Assembly: GCA_037962975.1 (NCBI GenBank)
Contig: CM075676.1
Span: 27,027,001 to 27,091,000 of the forward strand
DNA: 64,000 nt
From: Clitoria ternatea
Lineage: Eukaryota > Streptophyta > Magnoliopsida > Fabales > Fabaceae
Direction of reading: 5' to 3'
The stretch's first letter is position 1; each line of letters starts with the position of its first letter. Below, in pieces: positions 13,301 through 23,478 of the stretch. The notes below the pieces were generated by a model. The model did no database searches and had not been told where the DNA came from. It saw only the letters and a program-made list of their open reading frames with translations. A program made the translations under genes and the position numbers.

Positions 13301-15645
13301 TTTTTGACCCTTAAGTTTTTGCCAACGTTGGGACCCCTTTTCACTAGGTTATTCAACTCCAATTTGCATGAAATTTTATACATAACGTACCTACCCTAAT
13401 ATCAATTATGTGGCAAAGTTTCAAGCCAAAGTTCCATCACAATGAAAATCTAAGCTATAGGGTAGTTTTATGCATATTTTGGGCATTTTACATGACATAC
13501 CAATATGCAATTGGCTAAGCTTTGGTCTAAATGCTCTATGGACCCATATTCACATATATAAATGTGACTTGCTCCAACAAGTCTCATCCAAGAACTCATT
13601 TTCTAGATCAAGATATGCTCTAGTAATAATTCATGCCCCATCTTGGCTAAACCAAGCATGCCAAATTGCAAAGTAAGTCTCTTTGGTCACAACCAACCAT
13701 GCATACAAGTTTCATACATATATTATGACTGTAGGTAACCTCTACATGAAGTTTATCCCATTAAATGAGAATATCACCTATCCATTTCCTTGATTATGCA
13801 TAAAATGCACTTTGTGAGCTATAATTAGACCCAAGCCATTCGTACTTTATTTCATTATGGATCATTCATTACAAACGCATCAATTCCCATCAAGGGACCA
13901 CTACACATTCATCATTATCTCATACATATATATATATATATATATAACTCTAAGAAATCAATAAATTGCCAAGCACATCATTCATCACATTTTCAATCAT
14001 CCCATAATTCCAAAATAATTATGGCAAGGTAAGCATGAGTATAATCATATACATTAACCATCAACCATTCAACTCATGCAATTGAAATATAAACTCCTCT
14101 CCTACCTCGAGAGAAGAACCATAACGATTTGCATGCTCTGAAAGTTCCGCCACATTGTCTGGATTATAATCTCCTATCAACACATATAAATACACATGTA
14201 TTCAATTCATGAGCCATCACAAGGCACCATCATAAATCTAAACAATTGCTAGCTTATCATAAAGCTTATTATCAAGTCCTAGACTTTCTAAAACACCAAT
14301 TCATACCATTGTGTTAGGTTTCAAAAATTCCTTTCCCAAAACCATGATTCTCTAAATCTTAAAGGGGCTAACCTTACCCAACAACGACAATATTACATCC
14401 TTTACCAATATTGCTCCCAATCACATATAAGTCATCCAAATGTCATCATAAATCCTTTTAGCTTCTTTTAAGACCATCATCAATCAACCATTTCAAGTGG
14501 CATATATTATGGCCTAAGGCCTCATCAAATCACAATCTTATTTCATTTGTTTACCCCATCACAACCATCATGGTTTTGGTGTTCAACACCATTATTATTC
14601 ATTTAAAGGCCATACCCATCTATGGGTTCCCATACTAATGAATTTTAACCATCACTATTAACTATTCACCCCCATTAATGCCATCCCTGATCATCAATAA
14701 GTGTCCTCCAACATTATTAACAATACTCATACTCTAAATATCATATAGTTTCACCTAAAATTAATCCTCAAACCAACATTACATGTTTTCCCCCAAATTC
14801 CTAGAGTTAGGGTTTCATTAAAAATCCAACAACCATCATAATTAATCATCATCTTCCACCATCAAACACCATATTTTCATGTACCCCTTTACACCTACTC
14901 AAAAATACATATTTATCACACCCCACCTTTGGGTTTTACATAAAAATGCTTCCCATTCATAACCCATATGCATTAAACTCTCTCTCAACAACCATTACCC
15001 AAAACCTAGGGCATAGAGCTCAAGAAAATGAAGAGAAATCCTTACCTCAAGCCAAGAGAAAAGAGCTCCAAGAATAGGAAAGAAGAACACAAAAATAGAG
15101 TGGGAGAAAGAGAGCTCCAAGGCATCATTATCATCTCCTCCAACCTTGAAGCACAACAAAAATGGAAGGAGAAAGAGGGCACACCACACAAGGGTTTTTG
15201 AAGAAGAAAGGTAAAAAGGAAATGAGAGTTGTAGAGAAAGGAGAATGAATGCCTAAGGAGAAAGAGAAAGTGTCGTGAAACATAAGATAGGAAGGAGAGT
15301 TTGTTTTTAAGTTTTTACCTCATTAAAATTTTACCATTTTATAATATACAGGATCTCTGTTCGGGCTCAATACTTTATCCAAAAATTATTCTGAATATAT
15401 ATTCAGAATCCCAATAATATTCTTAACAGCCCTGACCAACAGCATCTCAATCTGAGATACTTGGTCTGACACTTAATTTTAACCGGGTATAATTTTAACT
15501 CTTAAAGCCCTAATAAATCATAAATAATCCTTATAAATCTTAATTTAATTATTTCAATATTTTTGGGATGCTTATTAACCCATTTATAATTATTTAATAT
15601 TTATTTCTCATATTTAATCATTTTTATAAAATTCAGGATGTTACA
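10355..15645 (-). mobile_element. Solo LTR 1: 5.3 kb Ty3/gypsy LTR
   Basis: The element begins TGTAGCACCCC at 10355 and ends GGATGTTACA at 15645, so on the minus strand it runs TGTAACATCC to GGGGTGCTACA. It is flanked by AAGGG on the left (10350-10354) and, after one extra A, AAGGG on the right (15647-15651). Both flanks are copia LTR sequence that is continuous in Copia-3, so the insertion is well bounded. No gag or pol motif was found inside, so I read it as a solo LTR left by recombination. On the minus strand a pyrimidine-rich leader near 15190-15060 precedes a GAGGTAAGG donor-like site. The TGTAACATCC end suggests the Tekay/Del chromovirus lineage. Several ATG-rich open frames inside are not genes. 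Confidence 0.8.
13923..13946. repeat. (TA)n microsatellite
   Basis: A run of about ten TA units inside solo LTR 1. A shorter TA run lies at 10914-10928. Confidence 0.8.
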
Positions 15646-16181
15646 AAAGGGCCTATAGATATCACTCTTGTCACATAAGAGAGACAAATCTTATCAATAT
15701 CATCTACATCCCTCTGCATGATTTGTTCACTATCTAATTACAACCTTTATGATCATCTTATTACAAATAATGTTCGATTGTATTAAAACAACAAACTCCT
15801 TATATAGGAATATAGTGACTTCAGGTCGAAAGATTACATATACCATTATCACATTGAGAATCATTTTTGACATTTATATAATGATCCATGCAACATTTTC
15901 ATGGTGGTTCTGTCTAATACCCTATTACTATTAATGTACTAATGTGAAGACTTGATATTGTCCATATCTATGATTTATAAGATTAGATCATCAGTACACT
16001 CACACACTAGTCTTATCGTATTTATATGTCCCTATATAAATACTTGACTTGGAACAATTAAGAAATATTCTCATATTGATATATTATTCCAAGGACTAAT
16101 AAAGATTATTAAACTATTTAACATAAATGCCCTATTCAAAGTGATGCGTCCTATATAGGCTCTTAGTGCATATTTCCAACA

Positions 16182-16558
16182 ATTTCCCATTGCACTTAAG
16201 ACGATGAGGTTTACGCCCAACGACTATAGTGCCTTGATGCTTCTGTTGCACAAGAGTGTTTTACTAGTGGGTTCCCAAAAATTTTGTTTGTATGCTCATT
16301 TCATATACTCACATCTTCCAAAGATGGAACTGTCTAAGTATATGCTTGGATTCATTCACTTCCTTATATTGTTTTATGGTTCCATTGTTAGCATAATGGA
16401 AACTCATAGGGTACCGAATATTTAGAATGGTTACAATCCTTAAAATTTAAATTGACTCATTTTGTAATTTAACACAACAAGATACTTAGATTTATTTATA
16501 GAAACAATGATTGTTTCTTGCATTGAACCTTTCAAGCATACATTACGACCATCTGTAT

Positions 16559-16595
<37 letters not shown>

Positions 16596-18298
16596 CAATT
16601 TCAATCTTAAGCCATTCAAATTAATTAAAAGGTCGGCATCAATGTAACCTTTACAATGAGCATATCTTTCATTAATAAAGATTACAACCTTAGTCTTTCT
16701 CTAATGCTTAAGGATGTTCTTTACTATGGATAAAAATATTATTTCTAGTAAAAAGCATGTCTTTGACATATAATATTAGAATTATAATTGTACAGTGACT
16801 AACTTTCTTGTAGTCATAAGATTCATCTTCATTCTTTAATGAAGATTCTAGCTTCTAGAAGCTTTCTTTAGCCTATAAATGAAACATTTACAACTCACAT
16901 ACCTTCCTAGTGCTTCAATCATCATAGGCATTTAGATTGTGTCATATACATATCCTCAAAATGGTTTTCATCTTGACATCTATCTACCATGTCTCATAAT
17001 GGTAGTAGACTGCTACAACAAGCAAAATCTAAATAGTTTTTAAGCCAATTAAATTTTATCAATCTTGCTCTTAAAGGTACTTTCATTACCATCCATGTTT
17101 AGTTTTCCTTATGAAAACTCACTTCCATCCTATAGGTTTTACCTTTCAGGTGCATCAACCAAGGTCCATACCTTGTTAGTGTACATGGAGCCCACTTACG
17201 ATCCCATGGTGTCATGCCATATCTTAGAATCTAAAATTACATTAACCTCTTCAAAAGAAGCTTGGTCATTTAATAATATGTCTCTTTTCTGATTCATAAG
17301 ATACCCATACCTTTCAGATTTGGTGACAGATCATATCTGATCTTGCATAAGTCTTGTGCTACAGGAGCCAATGATGTCACAATACTTTGTGATTTCTGCT
17401 CTAGGTCCATCCTTGGCTTTTGGATGCTTCATGGACTTGAATTTCTTCAAGTTCTATTATCCTCTCATTGATTCTTTTAGAGATACACTCCAATTCAAGA
17501 ATATAACATTTTGAGCAACAAACCGTTTGTTCTCAATTAGATTATAGAAATGATAACCCTTAGCTTTATATGGGTATCTCACAAAAGACATTTATCCAAT
17601 TTAGATCTAACCTTGTTAAAGTCTGATGTTTCATAGAAGCATCATAATTACAAATCATTATTAAAGATATACTAGGTTTCTTTCTAATCCACTTAGTTTA
17701 TATATATATATAATATTTCCTACCTTTTTGTTTTTTTAATATCATATATGGTTTCTTTAAGAAAGCCTAAGATGGAACATGGTTAAGCGTGGAAACATTT
17801 CTATCAATAAAGTTTGACATTAAGGGGGTTAGGATGTTTGATATTAATCAATAATCAATTATGTCCAATAAAGTTCAACTTCTCCCCATGGATATGCTAT
17901 GATGGCATTCCATAAGGAATAAGTTAAAAGGTAATCTCTCACTCTCTTAATTAGTTAACAAACTTGGGGCTCAAATTATATTCTATCTTGATCTAATTAA
18001 AAGCTTTAATTATCCTTTTAATTTGGTTTTTCACTTCATTATGTATTCTTTGAACTTTTCAAAGGCTTCCTAGCTTGTGTTACACAAATCCATACTCACT
18101 GAACTTTTCAATTAGTGTGACGAAGTATTGAAAAACACATCTAGTTATTGCTCCTATGGGCCCATATACATCATCATGTATTACACAATAGATTACTCAC
18201 CTTTCATGTTTCAGTGAATAAGGTCTCAATTATCTTCTCAATAAATAAGATTTACATGTCTCGATTGATTCCAAAATTAAAAGAGTCTAGATAACTAT
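16182..18298 (-). pseudogene. Copia-1 pol remnant (reverse transcriptase and integrase C-terminus)
   Basis: Decayed minus-strand copia polyprotein. Around 17230-17050 the minus strand reads MYTNKVWTLVDAPE and then NMDGNESTFK, the start of the copia reverse transcriptase. Around 17580-17400 it reads YPYKAKGYHFYNL and RFVAQNVIFL, the C-terminal part of integrase. The order on the minus strand (integrase, reverse transcriptase, polypurine tract, LTR) is normal. The reverse-transcriptase to LTR distance is about 0.5 kb shorter than in Copia-3, so internal deletions have occurred. Frame breaks are frequent. The element is cut at 18298 by the CACTA insertion and resumes at 22706. Confidence 0.75.
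16562..16592. repeat. (AT)n microsatellite
   Basis: About 15 uninterrupted AT units within the Copia-1 internal region. Confidence 0.9.
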
Positions 18299-18318
18299 CA
18301 CTACTACAAAAAAGGCTA

Positions 18319-18600
18319 TTGTTAGCGGTTCCGCTACTGTTATTGTCAGCGGTCCAAGCGCTAACAATAAAGGCACTGATAATAGCACTAAAAACAACGT
18401 CAGCGCTTAAACCGTTAACATTAGCTATGTATTGTCAGCGGTTATGGTGCGGAACCGCTGACAATAGTCCAACAATGTCAACGGTTATACTACAGAACCG
18501 CTGACAATAGGCAAACAATGTCAGTGGTTGTAGTGTGTAACCGCTGACAATAGTTAAAACATTGTCTGCGCTTGTACATGGGAACTGCTGACAATAGTTT
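18319..18600. repeat. CACTA subterminal repeats forming hairpins
   Basis: The left subterminal region is built of units in which TGTCAGCGGTT is followed 10-20 bases later by AACCGCTGACAATAG. At least three head-to-tail hairpin-capable units occupy 18431-18597. A matching but sparser set occurs at the right end (22558-22670: ACGCTGACAA, TGTCTGCGGTTC, CTACGGTTCC). In En/Spm elements such subterminal motifs bind the transposase. Confidence 0.8.
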
Positions 18601-19062
18601 GGTTTTTTTTTAAATTTCAGTTTGTTTAATTTTTTTTTAAACCTGCACACAAGCAACTCATGAACCAACACATTTTACATAACTTGGTAAAAAAAATCAT
18701 ATAGTGAAATGTAGATTTTGATGAAATATATTATAAACCAAAAAAAAGATGTCTAATTAGTAACAGTACATTCTAAAACCACAGTTAAGTTGTCCAAACC
18801 CAACTCAACCTAAAACTTAAAATTGTTAAAGGGGCACCAAGGGTTGGTTCAAGTGAAAGCCCCTTTGGACTTGAAGCATTTCCTATAAGGAATAGTCAGG
18901 TATACAACTCTAACATTGACATAAAATAGAAAAGTACTATACGTTTAAGTTTAAGTATTAAAAAAAACAAATTCACTAGTTAAATTTGTCAAGCAAGGAG
19001 TTCAAAATTACAAGCACTTCCAGAATGAAAACTAAAGAAGATAATAACACAATCTACACTAA

Positions 19063-19260
19063 TTAAATGAAGGATGAGCCCACATCATCCTCACCAACAG
19101 AGTGACTTCGTTGGTGGCTGGGAACGTTAGGTAGATATCCATGACTTCTATTATTTAAGGAAACCAGAATGAGTTTAGTTAGCCTTTGGATCCTACTCAT
19201 AAGAGTAGCTTTGGCTTCTTCCTCTTCTTCCAATCTTGATTGCATTTTCACTTGACCTTC
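19063..19260 (-). pseudogene. Captured kinesin-7 (KIN-7) exon fragment
   Basis: The minus-strand frame includes SRLEEEEEAKATLM, then RIQRLTKLILVS, and ends PSHQRSHSVGEDD. I recognise this as the coiled-coil segment that follows the motor domain in plant KIN-7 proteins of the mitochondria-targeted MKRP type, where RLTKLILVST and a QRSHS segment are typical. Only some 60 residues are present; the motor domain is absent. The fragment lies inside the CACTA element in the same orientation as the sugar-transporter exons. It cannot act as a kinesin; any product would be a fusion tail. The family call is from memory of the motif. Confidence 0.7.
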
Positions 19261-20136
19261 TTCCAACTACTCATTTAGCAAGTACGTATACAAATATAAT
19301 AGATAAGCAAATATTGAATGGTATACAAAAAAGAAGATCGATTTAGGCATAAGTTGAACTTGCCCACTAAAAATTCAACTAGACAAAGGAATTTCACGTC
19401 ATCATCAGTCTAGGTTCTAGCATCAAAGCTGTTCCTACTGGTTTTACCATTTGAAAGCCCATGTAAATTTGAAACCATAATCTTCACAAATATATCAAGG
19501 AAATGCTTTTTCAGTCATGTTTAGTTTTACTTTTACTAAAGACTCTTTCTGAATCTAGTTACAATCTGTCAAAATATATTAACTCTTCTAATTTAGTAGA
19601 TTTAGAAATTCAGTTGATGAGAATTTGACTGTTTGAAGGATGGGATCAGGAATAAAATTTCATAGTTTCACTATCTTATTTTATCATTTTCAGTACAATG
19701 TAAATCTATTTAAAAAGTTAAAACAACACCACTTAAAAGGTAATCTGTACTTCTAAACAAACTATAAGTTATGTTCACTTAACTTTAGAAGAAGCAGAGG
19801 TGATTCAAGTACAGTCTACACACGTGACTTGTTAGGTCCAACATGGCGATGCTCTGCCATGAAAATACAAAAAGATGTTACTACTAATCCAAGAAACTGA
19901 ATAATAAAAAATACACAATCATTTAAGGAAACTGATTATTTAACTAAATAATCTTACAGAGACATTGATGGAATTTTATTTAACTAAATATTATATAATT
20001 ATATAAAAGTATTTATCAAATTAAAAAATGCAATATATAAGGCAATGCTTAGAGGATTTATGTATTTACATTTTTAAAGAAAGTTTTGTTGGAAATAAAT
20101 TTGAAACTAATATATTATAAGAGCACTCATACTTAC

Positions 20137-20530
20137 TATTAGAAGTAGCCTTCGGCCACTTCTGTCTACCAACCAAGTAGCAATTCCAGTTGCTATGACC
20201 TGCAAAAGAAAGCTGGTTACAAGAAATGAATTCACTATCATTATATTATAGCTGATTATAATCCCCCATGTACCCTAACCCCACCTTGCTCTACCCCAAA
20301 AAAATCATCAAAACATTGAAAAATTAAATTTAACAGATAGGTAGATCTAAACCTGCATTTGCAAAGATGGTAGTTGAATAGAATAAAACTTCATTTGTTT
20401 ATGTAAACATTTAATGAAACTGATTTGTGACCTAAGTTATAAGAGGCAACAATAAGATTTCAACCTGGTTCACTGATCCAAGGCCACCTCTCAGGTTCTG
20501 AGGAGCAATTTCAGCTATATAAACAGGCAC
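20137..20530 (-). pseudogene. Captured ERD6-like sugar transporter exons (two)
   Basis: Two exon-like blocks with flanking splice signals lie on the minus strand. Block one, 20530-20465, is exactly 22 codons beginning VPVYIAEIAPQNLRGG, between a CTAG acceptor and a GTTG donor. Block two, 20199-20137, is exactly 21 codons including ATGIATWLVDRSGRRLLLI, between a TTTGCAG acceptor and a GTAAGT donor. Both are signature segments of monosaccharide transporters of the ERD6-like group (PETER/VPVYIAEI-type loop and the D-R/K-x-GRR loop). The many exons normally lying between these two, and all the others, are missing, so transport function is impossible. The intact splice sites suggest genomic capture rather than a processed copy. 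Confidence 0.8.
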
Positions 20531-21054
20531 CTAGACACAACAAAAAACAAACCACTTTCATTCAGTATTCTTACCAATAGGCCCAACCAATAAATTAATC
20601 AAATAAAGCAATCAAGTTTACCACATAAGACTATTTTATTTGAATGTACTGAAATCACAAATAAGGTATCAACACTAAAGATAAGGTTCAATGTTACCAG
20701 TGTATTAGTCCAAGATTTACAAGAATTTGGTTTAAGATTAAAATAAAATCATTTAAAGGAACACCAAATCAAGCATGTAAAATGAAATCTATATAAATTT
20801 AAAGTTGCATCAATAGCTATTGGAAAGAGTTCAAAGCCAAAACAAAAGCTAATTATTATTATTATTATTATTTTAAAGATTAGCTCTAATTTCAATTTAT
20901 TTTACGAACTTACATCTCCAGCATAATAATGGTAAATTGTAAAGTCTAAAACAAATCTCACGTGAATTAGTCCCAATTTGATTTTGTTTTAAAATTACCT
21001 TTATTTTAAAACAGAGTGGATGCATAGAGAAATATCTACGTAGGCGTAAGCACA

Positions 21055-21698
21055 GAATCCACCTTCTTTTTCAACAGAGCATTGACGAAAACCTCGTCCC
21101 ACAGTAATGGCCCATCCTTTCTCCTTTGCTAGTTTTGTAGCCAATATAGTTCCTCCAACCTACCATTGTGTTAGGATAAGTAAGATTAGATTTTTCTAAG
21201 ATGTTAAACATACTTTAATAAAATAGTTAACTCACCTGCTTCCTAAATGGGAAAAGAACTTTTTGCTGCACTAAACAATTAGGAAGTAATGCCACAGGAG
21301 AGACCTAATTTTAGTAATTTATATCAGTAAATAATCTTCAATATGTCAACTGCATAAAGCCTCATAAGCAAATGCATATCCATTATCATACAGAATAATA
21401 CAATAATGGAAACAAATACACCAAAGAATTCCAACACATTCATATCAGCTTCTTTCTACTTTACAAAGCCAAGATAACTTTTTATATTTAATTTAGACCC
21501 ACCCTTCCATATAAGAGCTTCACAATTAAAGAAATATAAGGAATGACAATTAACAAGTTCAAACAACAAAAGGAGTAAATAGCTGTCCAAGGCCTACAAG
21601 TAAACAAAAAGTACCTCAACTATGGTAGCAACCTTTGATTCTGAGTAAATAGCTGAACTCTCCTTCGGGGTATTCAAATATGATTCTGAGTGTACCTT
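21055..21698 (-). pseudogene. Unassigned exon-like blocks inside the CACTA element
   Basis: Three minus-strand blocks look like exons bounded by AG and GT. Near 21698-21614 the frame reads ESYLNTPKESSAIYSESK. Near 21306-21236 it reads SPVALLPNCLVQQKVLFP. At 21159-21060 it reads GGTILATKLAKEKGWAITVG. They lie upstream, in the transcription sense, of the sugar-transporter exons. I do not recognise the parent gene or genes, and it is not certain that all three come from one. They could be chance frames, but the ATKLAKEKGW block looks like real former coding sequence. Confidence 0.35.
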
Positions 21699-22705
21699 AA
21701 GAAAAGAAAAAGTAAAGAAAAACAACTTAGCACCCTACATTCTATTTAAATTACGTAAGTTTAAATCACATTGTTCCTTGCTTTGCATATATAGCACAGA
21801 TGGTAACAATAATTGTCAGCACTCAATCTAACAATTTTAGGGGAAAACATATAATAAAGTCTAATAAAGGGCAATATTTCTTCTTTGGGAGGGTCAGCAC
21901 TGAAAAGCATATCCTTCATTCAAAAACCTTAAGGATTGATCCTTGTACCTTGTAGATAAACAAAAAAACAAAAATCTAGAAAATCAAAGAGAGGTGAAGA
22001 GATGGAGGGGGAAAGTGTGAACCCTAGGGGCGGTGTAAGGAGAACACAAGCCAGGAGTCCTGTCTTTCTTTAATTCTTGGATAAAAGGACGTCATCGACG
22101 CTGAAGCAGATGCTGGAGAAGAAGATTCTAGAGATTTGATCTTACATAGAGAGGAAGGTGAACAAAGAGTTCGGTGACTGGTTGGTGGAGATCCGAGTGG
22201 TGAGTCAAAATTTAGGGCAATCAGCGATCGGTCAAGCCTCATCAGCTAGGCAAAGAGAAGAGGATCTCAAAATCAAGTAGCGCCAAGTGGAGGAACAGAG
22301 CAGACTCAGCTTGAGGGATTGCATTTATGCTTTGGAGGAAGAAGATGAAAATGGAATCGCCGATGGAACCAGAGAAGACGGTGGTGAAGTTGATATCGAA
22401 AATGGAGGTTGAGAATCTGGGAGATTGCTGTTAGCAAAATATGCTCTATGTTCTAGCTAGATAATTTAGGTTTAAGTTGTGTCATTTTGGGCCAATAAAC
22501 CCTGTATGGGCTGAGACCATGTTATTTAATATTAAACAATGATAGCATGTTGGCTTTGAAACGCTGACAAAAGGATAAATTTATTATTGTCTGCGGTTCC
22601 GATTTAGAACCGTGAACATTAGTATAATTTTGGTTTATTTTCTACGGTTCCATCCAACCACAGACAAAAGTGCCGCATCCTTTTAGCATTTTTGTTGTAG
22701 TGTAT

Positions 22706-22819
22706 ATTAATGATATCTAGAAATACGTTTTTGATTCATTTTCCATAGGAAACAATATCATGTAAGTAAGATTCAAGATCACTTATTTTAACTTACTTTG
22801 ACAATTATGCTATTGATGT
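22706..22819 (-). pseudogene. Copia-1 pol continuation (pre-integrase region)
   Basis: Across the CACTA insertion, the minus strand reads a GAG_pre-integrase/integrase-type block related to ESIDTCESCLLGK of Copia-3 at 38996-39035. The homologous pieces lie on both sides of the CACTA element, with the TAT duplication at the joint. Past 22819 copia sequence is replaced by a TGTAACATCCC gypsy LTR start, so the rest of Copia-1, including its 5' LTR, is lost. Confidence 0.6.
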
Positions 22820-23478
22820 TGTAACATCCCTTGTTTCCATAGAGGACTCGTAGGATAAAAATTTGTTAAATTAATTATGTTGTGCTTATTGCTGAGGAAT
22901 GGTAACCCTGTGAAGAGGTTTATGTTGCCAAAATATGGGAGAATAATAATAATAATGTTCATATTAAATAGTTATGCTAAAAGGAGCTTCATCGATATCG
23001 TAAACCAGCTTCCCAATCGCTCGCTTATCGTGCTAGTGTCTTGTACCTTAAGTCAGGAGCTAAGTACCAGGGGCTTTAGTGCTATCCTTCGACATGTAAA
23101 TGTCATAGATGAATGAATTAATAAATATTTGTGCTTAAATAAATTATCTAAAATTTCATTGAAAACCGATTAAATTTCTTAGCAATTCATCATTGGAAAA
23201 ATCTAAAGTTTTATGAGTGAAACCTTTGTGCATTCTAATATTTAAATTTAGTCAAAACATTTTCTTCTCCTTCAACATAAGCCACGATCACACTTCATAA
23301 AATCATTACCATTTTACAAAAAACTTCTCTTCCATTGCATGTCATTTAATTGGTCTAGGCTTACTAGTTCCTATCACCTCACTAAACTTTATTTCACATC
23401 ATTTCTCCTCACCTTCTCTGTATCACTTGGCCACCACTCTCACTCAACTACTCTCGACTCATTCTCCCTTATATATAC
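22820..23478 (+). mobile_element. Truncated Ty3/gypsy LTR (TGTAACATCCC type)
   Basis: It starts TGTAACATCCCTTGTTTCC, matching the start class seen at 15645 (minus strand), 62180 and 62466. A pyrimidine-rich leader follows near 23265-23470, as in the other long LTRs. It is cut at about 23478, where the Copia-2 LTR begins. The short open frames here are not genes. Confidence 0.5.

Larger units (their letters stand above)
9619..16181 (-). mobile_element. Copia-1 3' LTR (interrupted by solo LTR 1)
   Basis: On the minus strand this is a Ty1/copia LTR starting TGTTGGAAATATGCAC at 16181 and ending CTAACA at 9619. It is preceded at 16182 by a polypurine tract (GTGCAATGGGAAAT on the minus strand). 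Without the 10355-15645 insertion it is about 1.27 kb, close to the 1283-bp 5' LTR of Copia-3. It shares long blocks with that LTR: the pieces around TGACAAGAGTGATATCTATAGG, GTCCACACGAGCA and TATAAATAGAGCAT. It belongs to the same or a sister family but is older. The TATA box (TATAAATAG on the minus strand) lies near 9905. Confidence 0.85.
18299..22702 (-). mobile_element. CACTA (En/Spm) element carrying captured gene exons
   Basis: The left end reads CACTACTACAAAAAAGGC. The right end, read on the opposite strand, is CACTACAACAAAAATGC, so both termini carry the diagnostic CACTA inverted repeat. A 3-bp duplication TAT flanks it (18296-18298 and 22703-22705), as expected for CACTA transposases. 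It interrupts Copia-1 pol. Total length is about 4.4 kb. No transposase domain was found, so it is non-autonomous. Inside, on the minus strand, are exon-like pieces of an ERD6-like sugar transporter and a kinesin-7, plus unassigned exon-like pieces, with gene-like splice sites. This is the structure of a gene-capturing ('Pack') CACTA. Confidence 0.9.

Noticed and set aside
18300..18600. Repeated motif considered as a CRISPR array
   Set aside because: Plant nuclear context, inverted rather than direct units, and placement at a CACTA terminus explain it.
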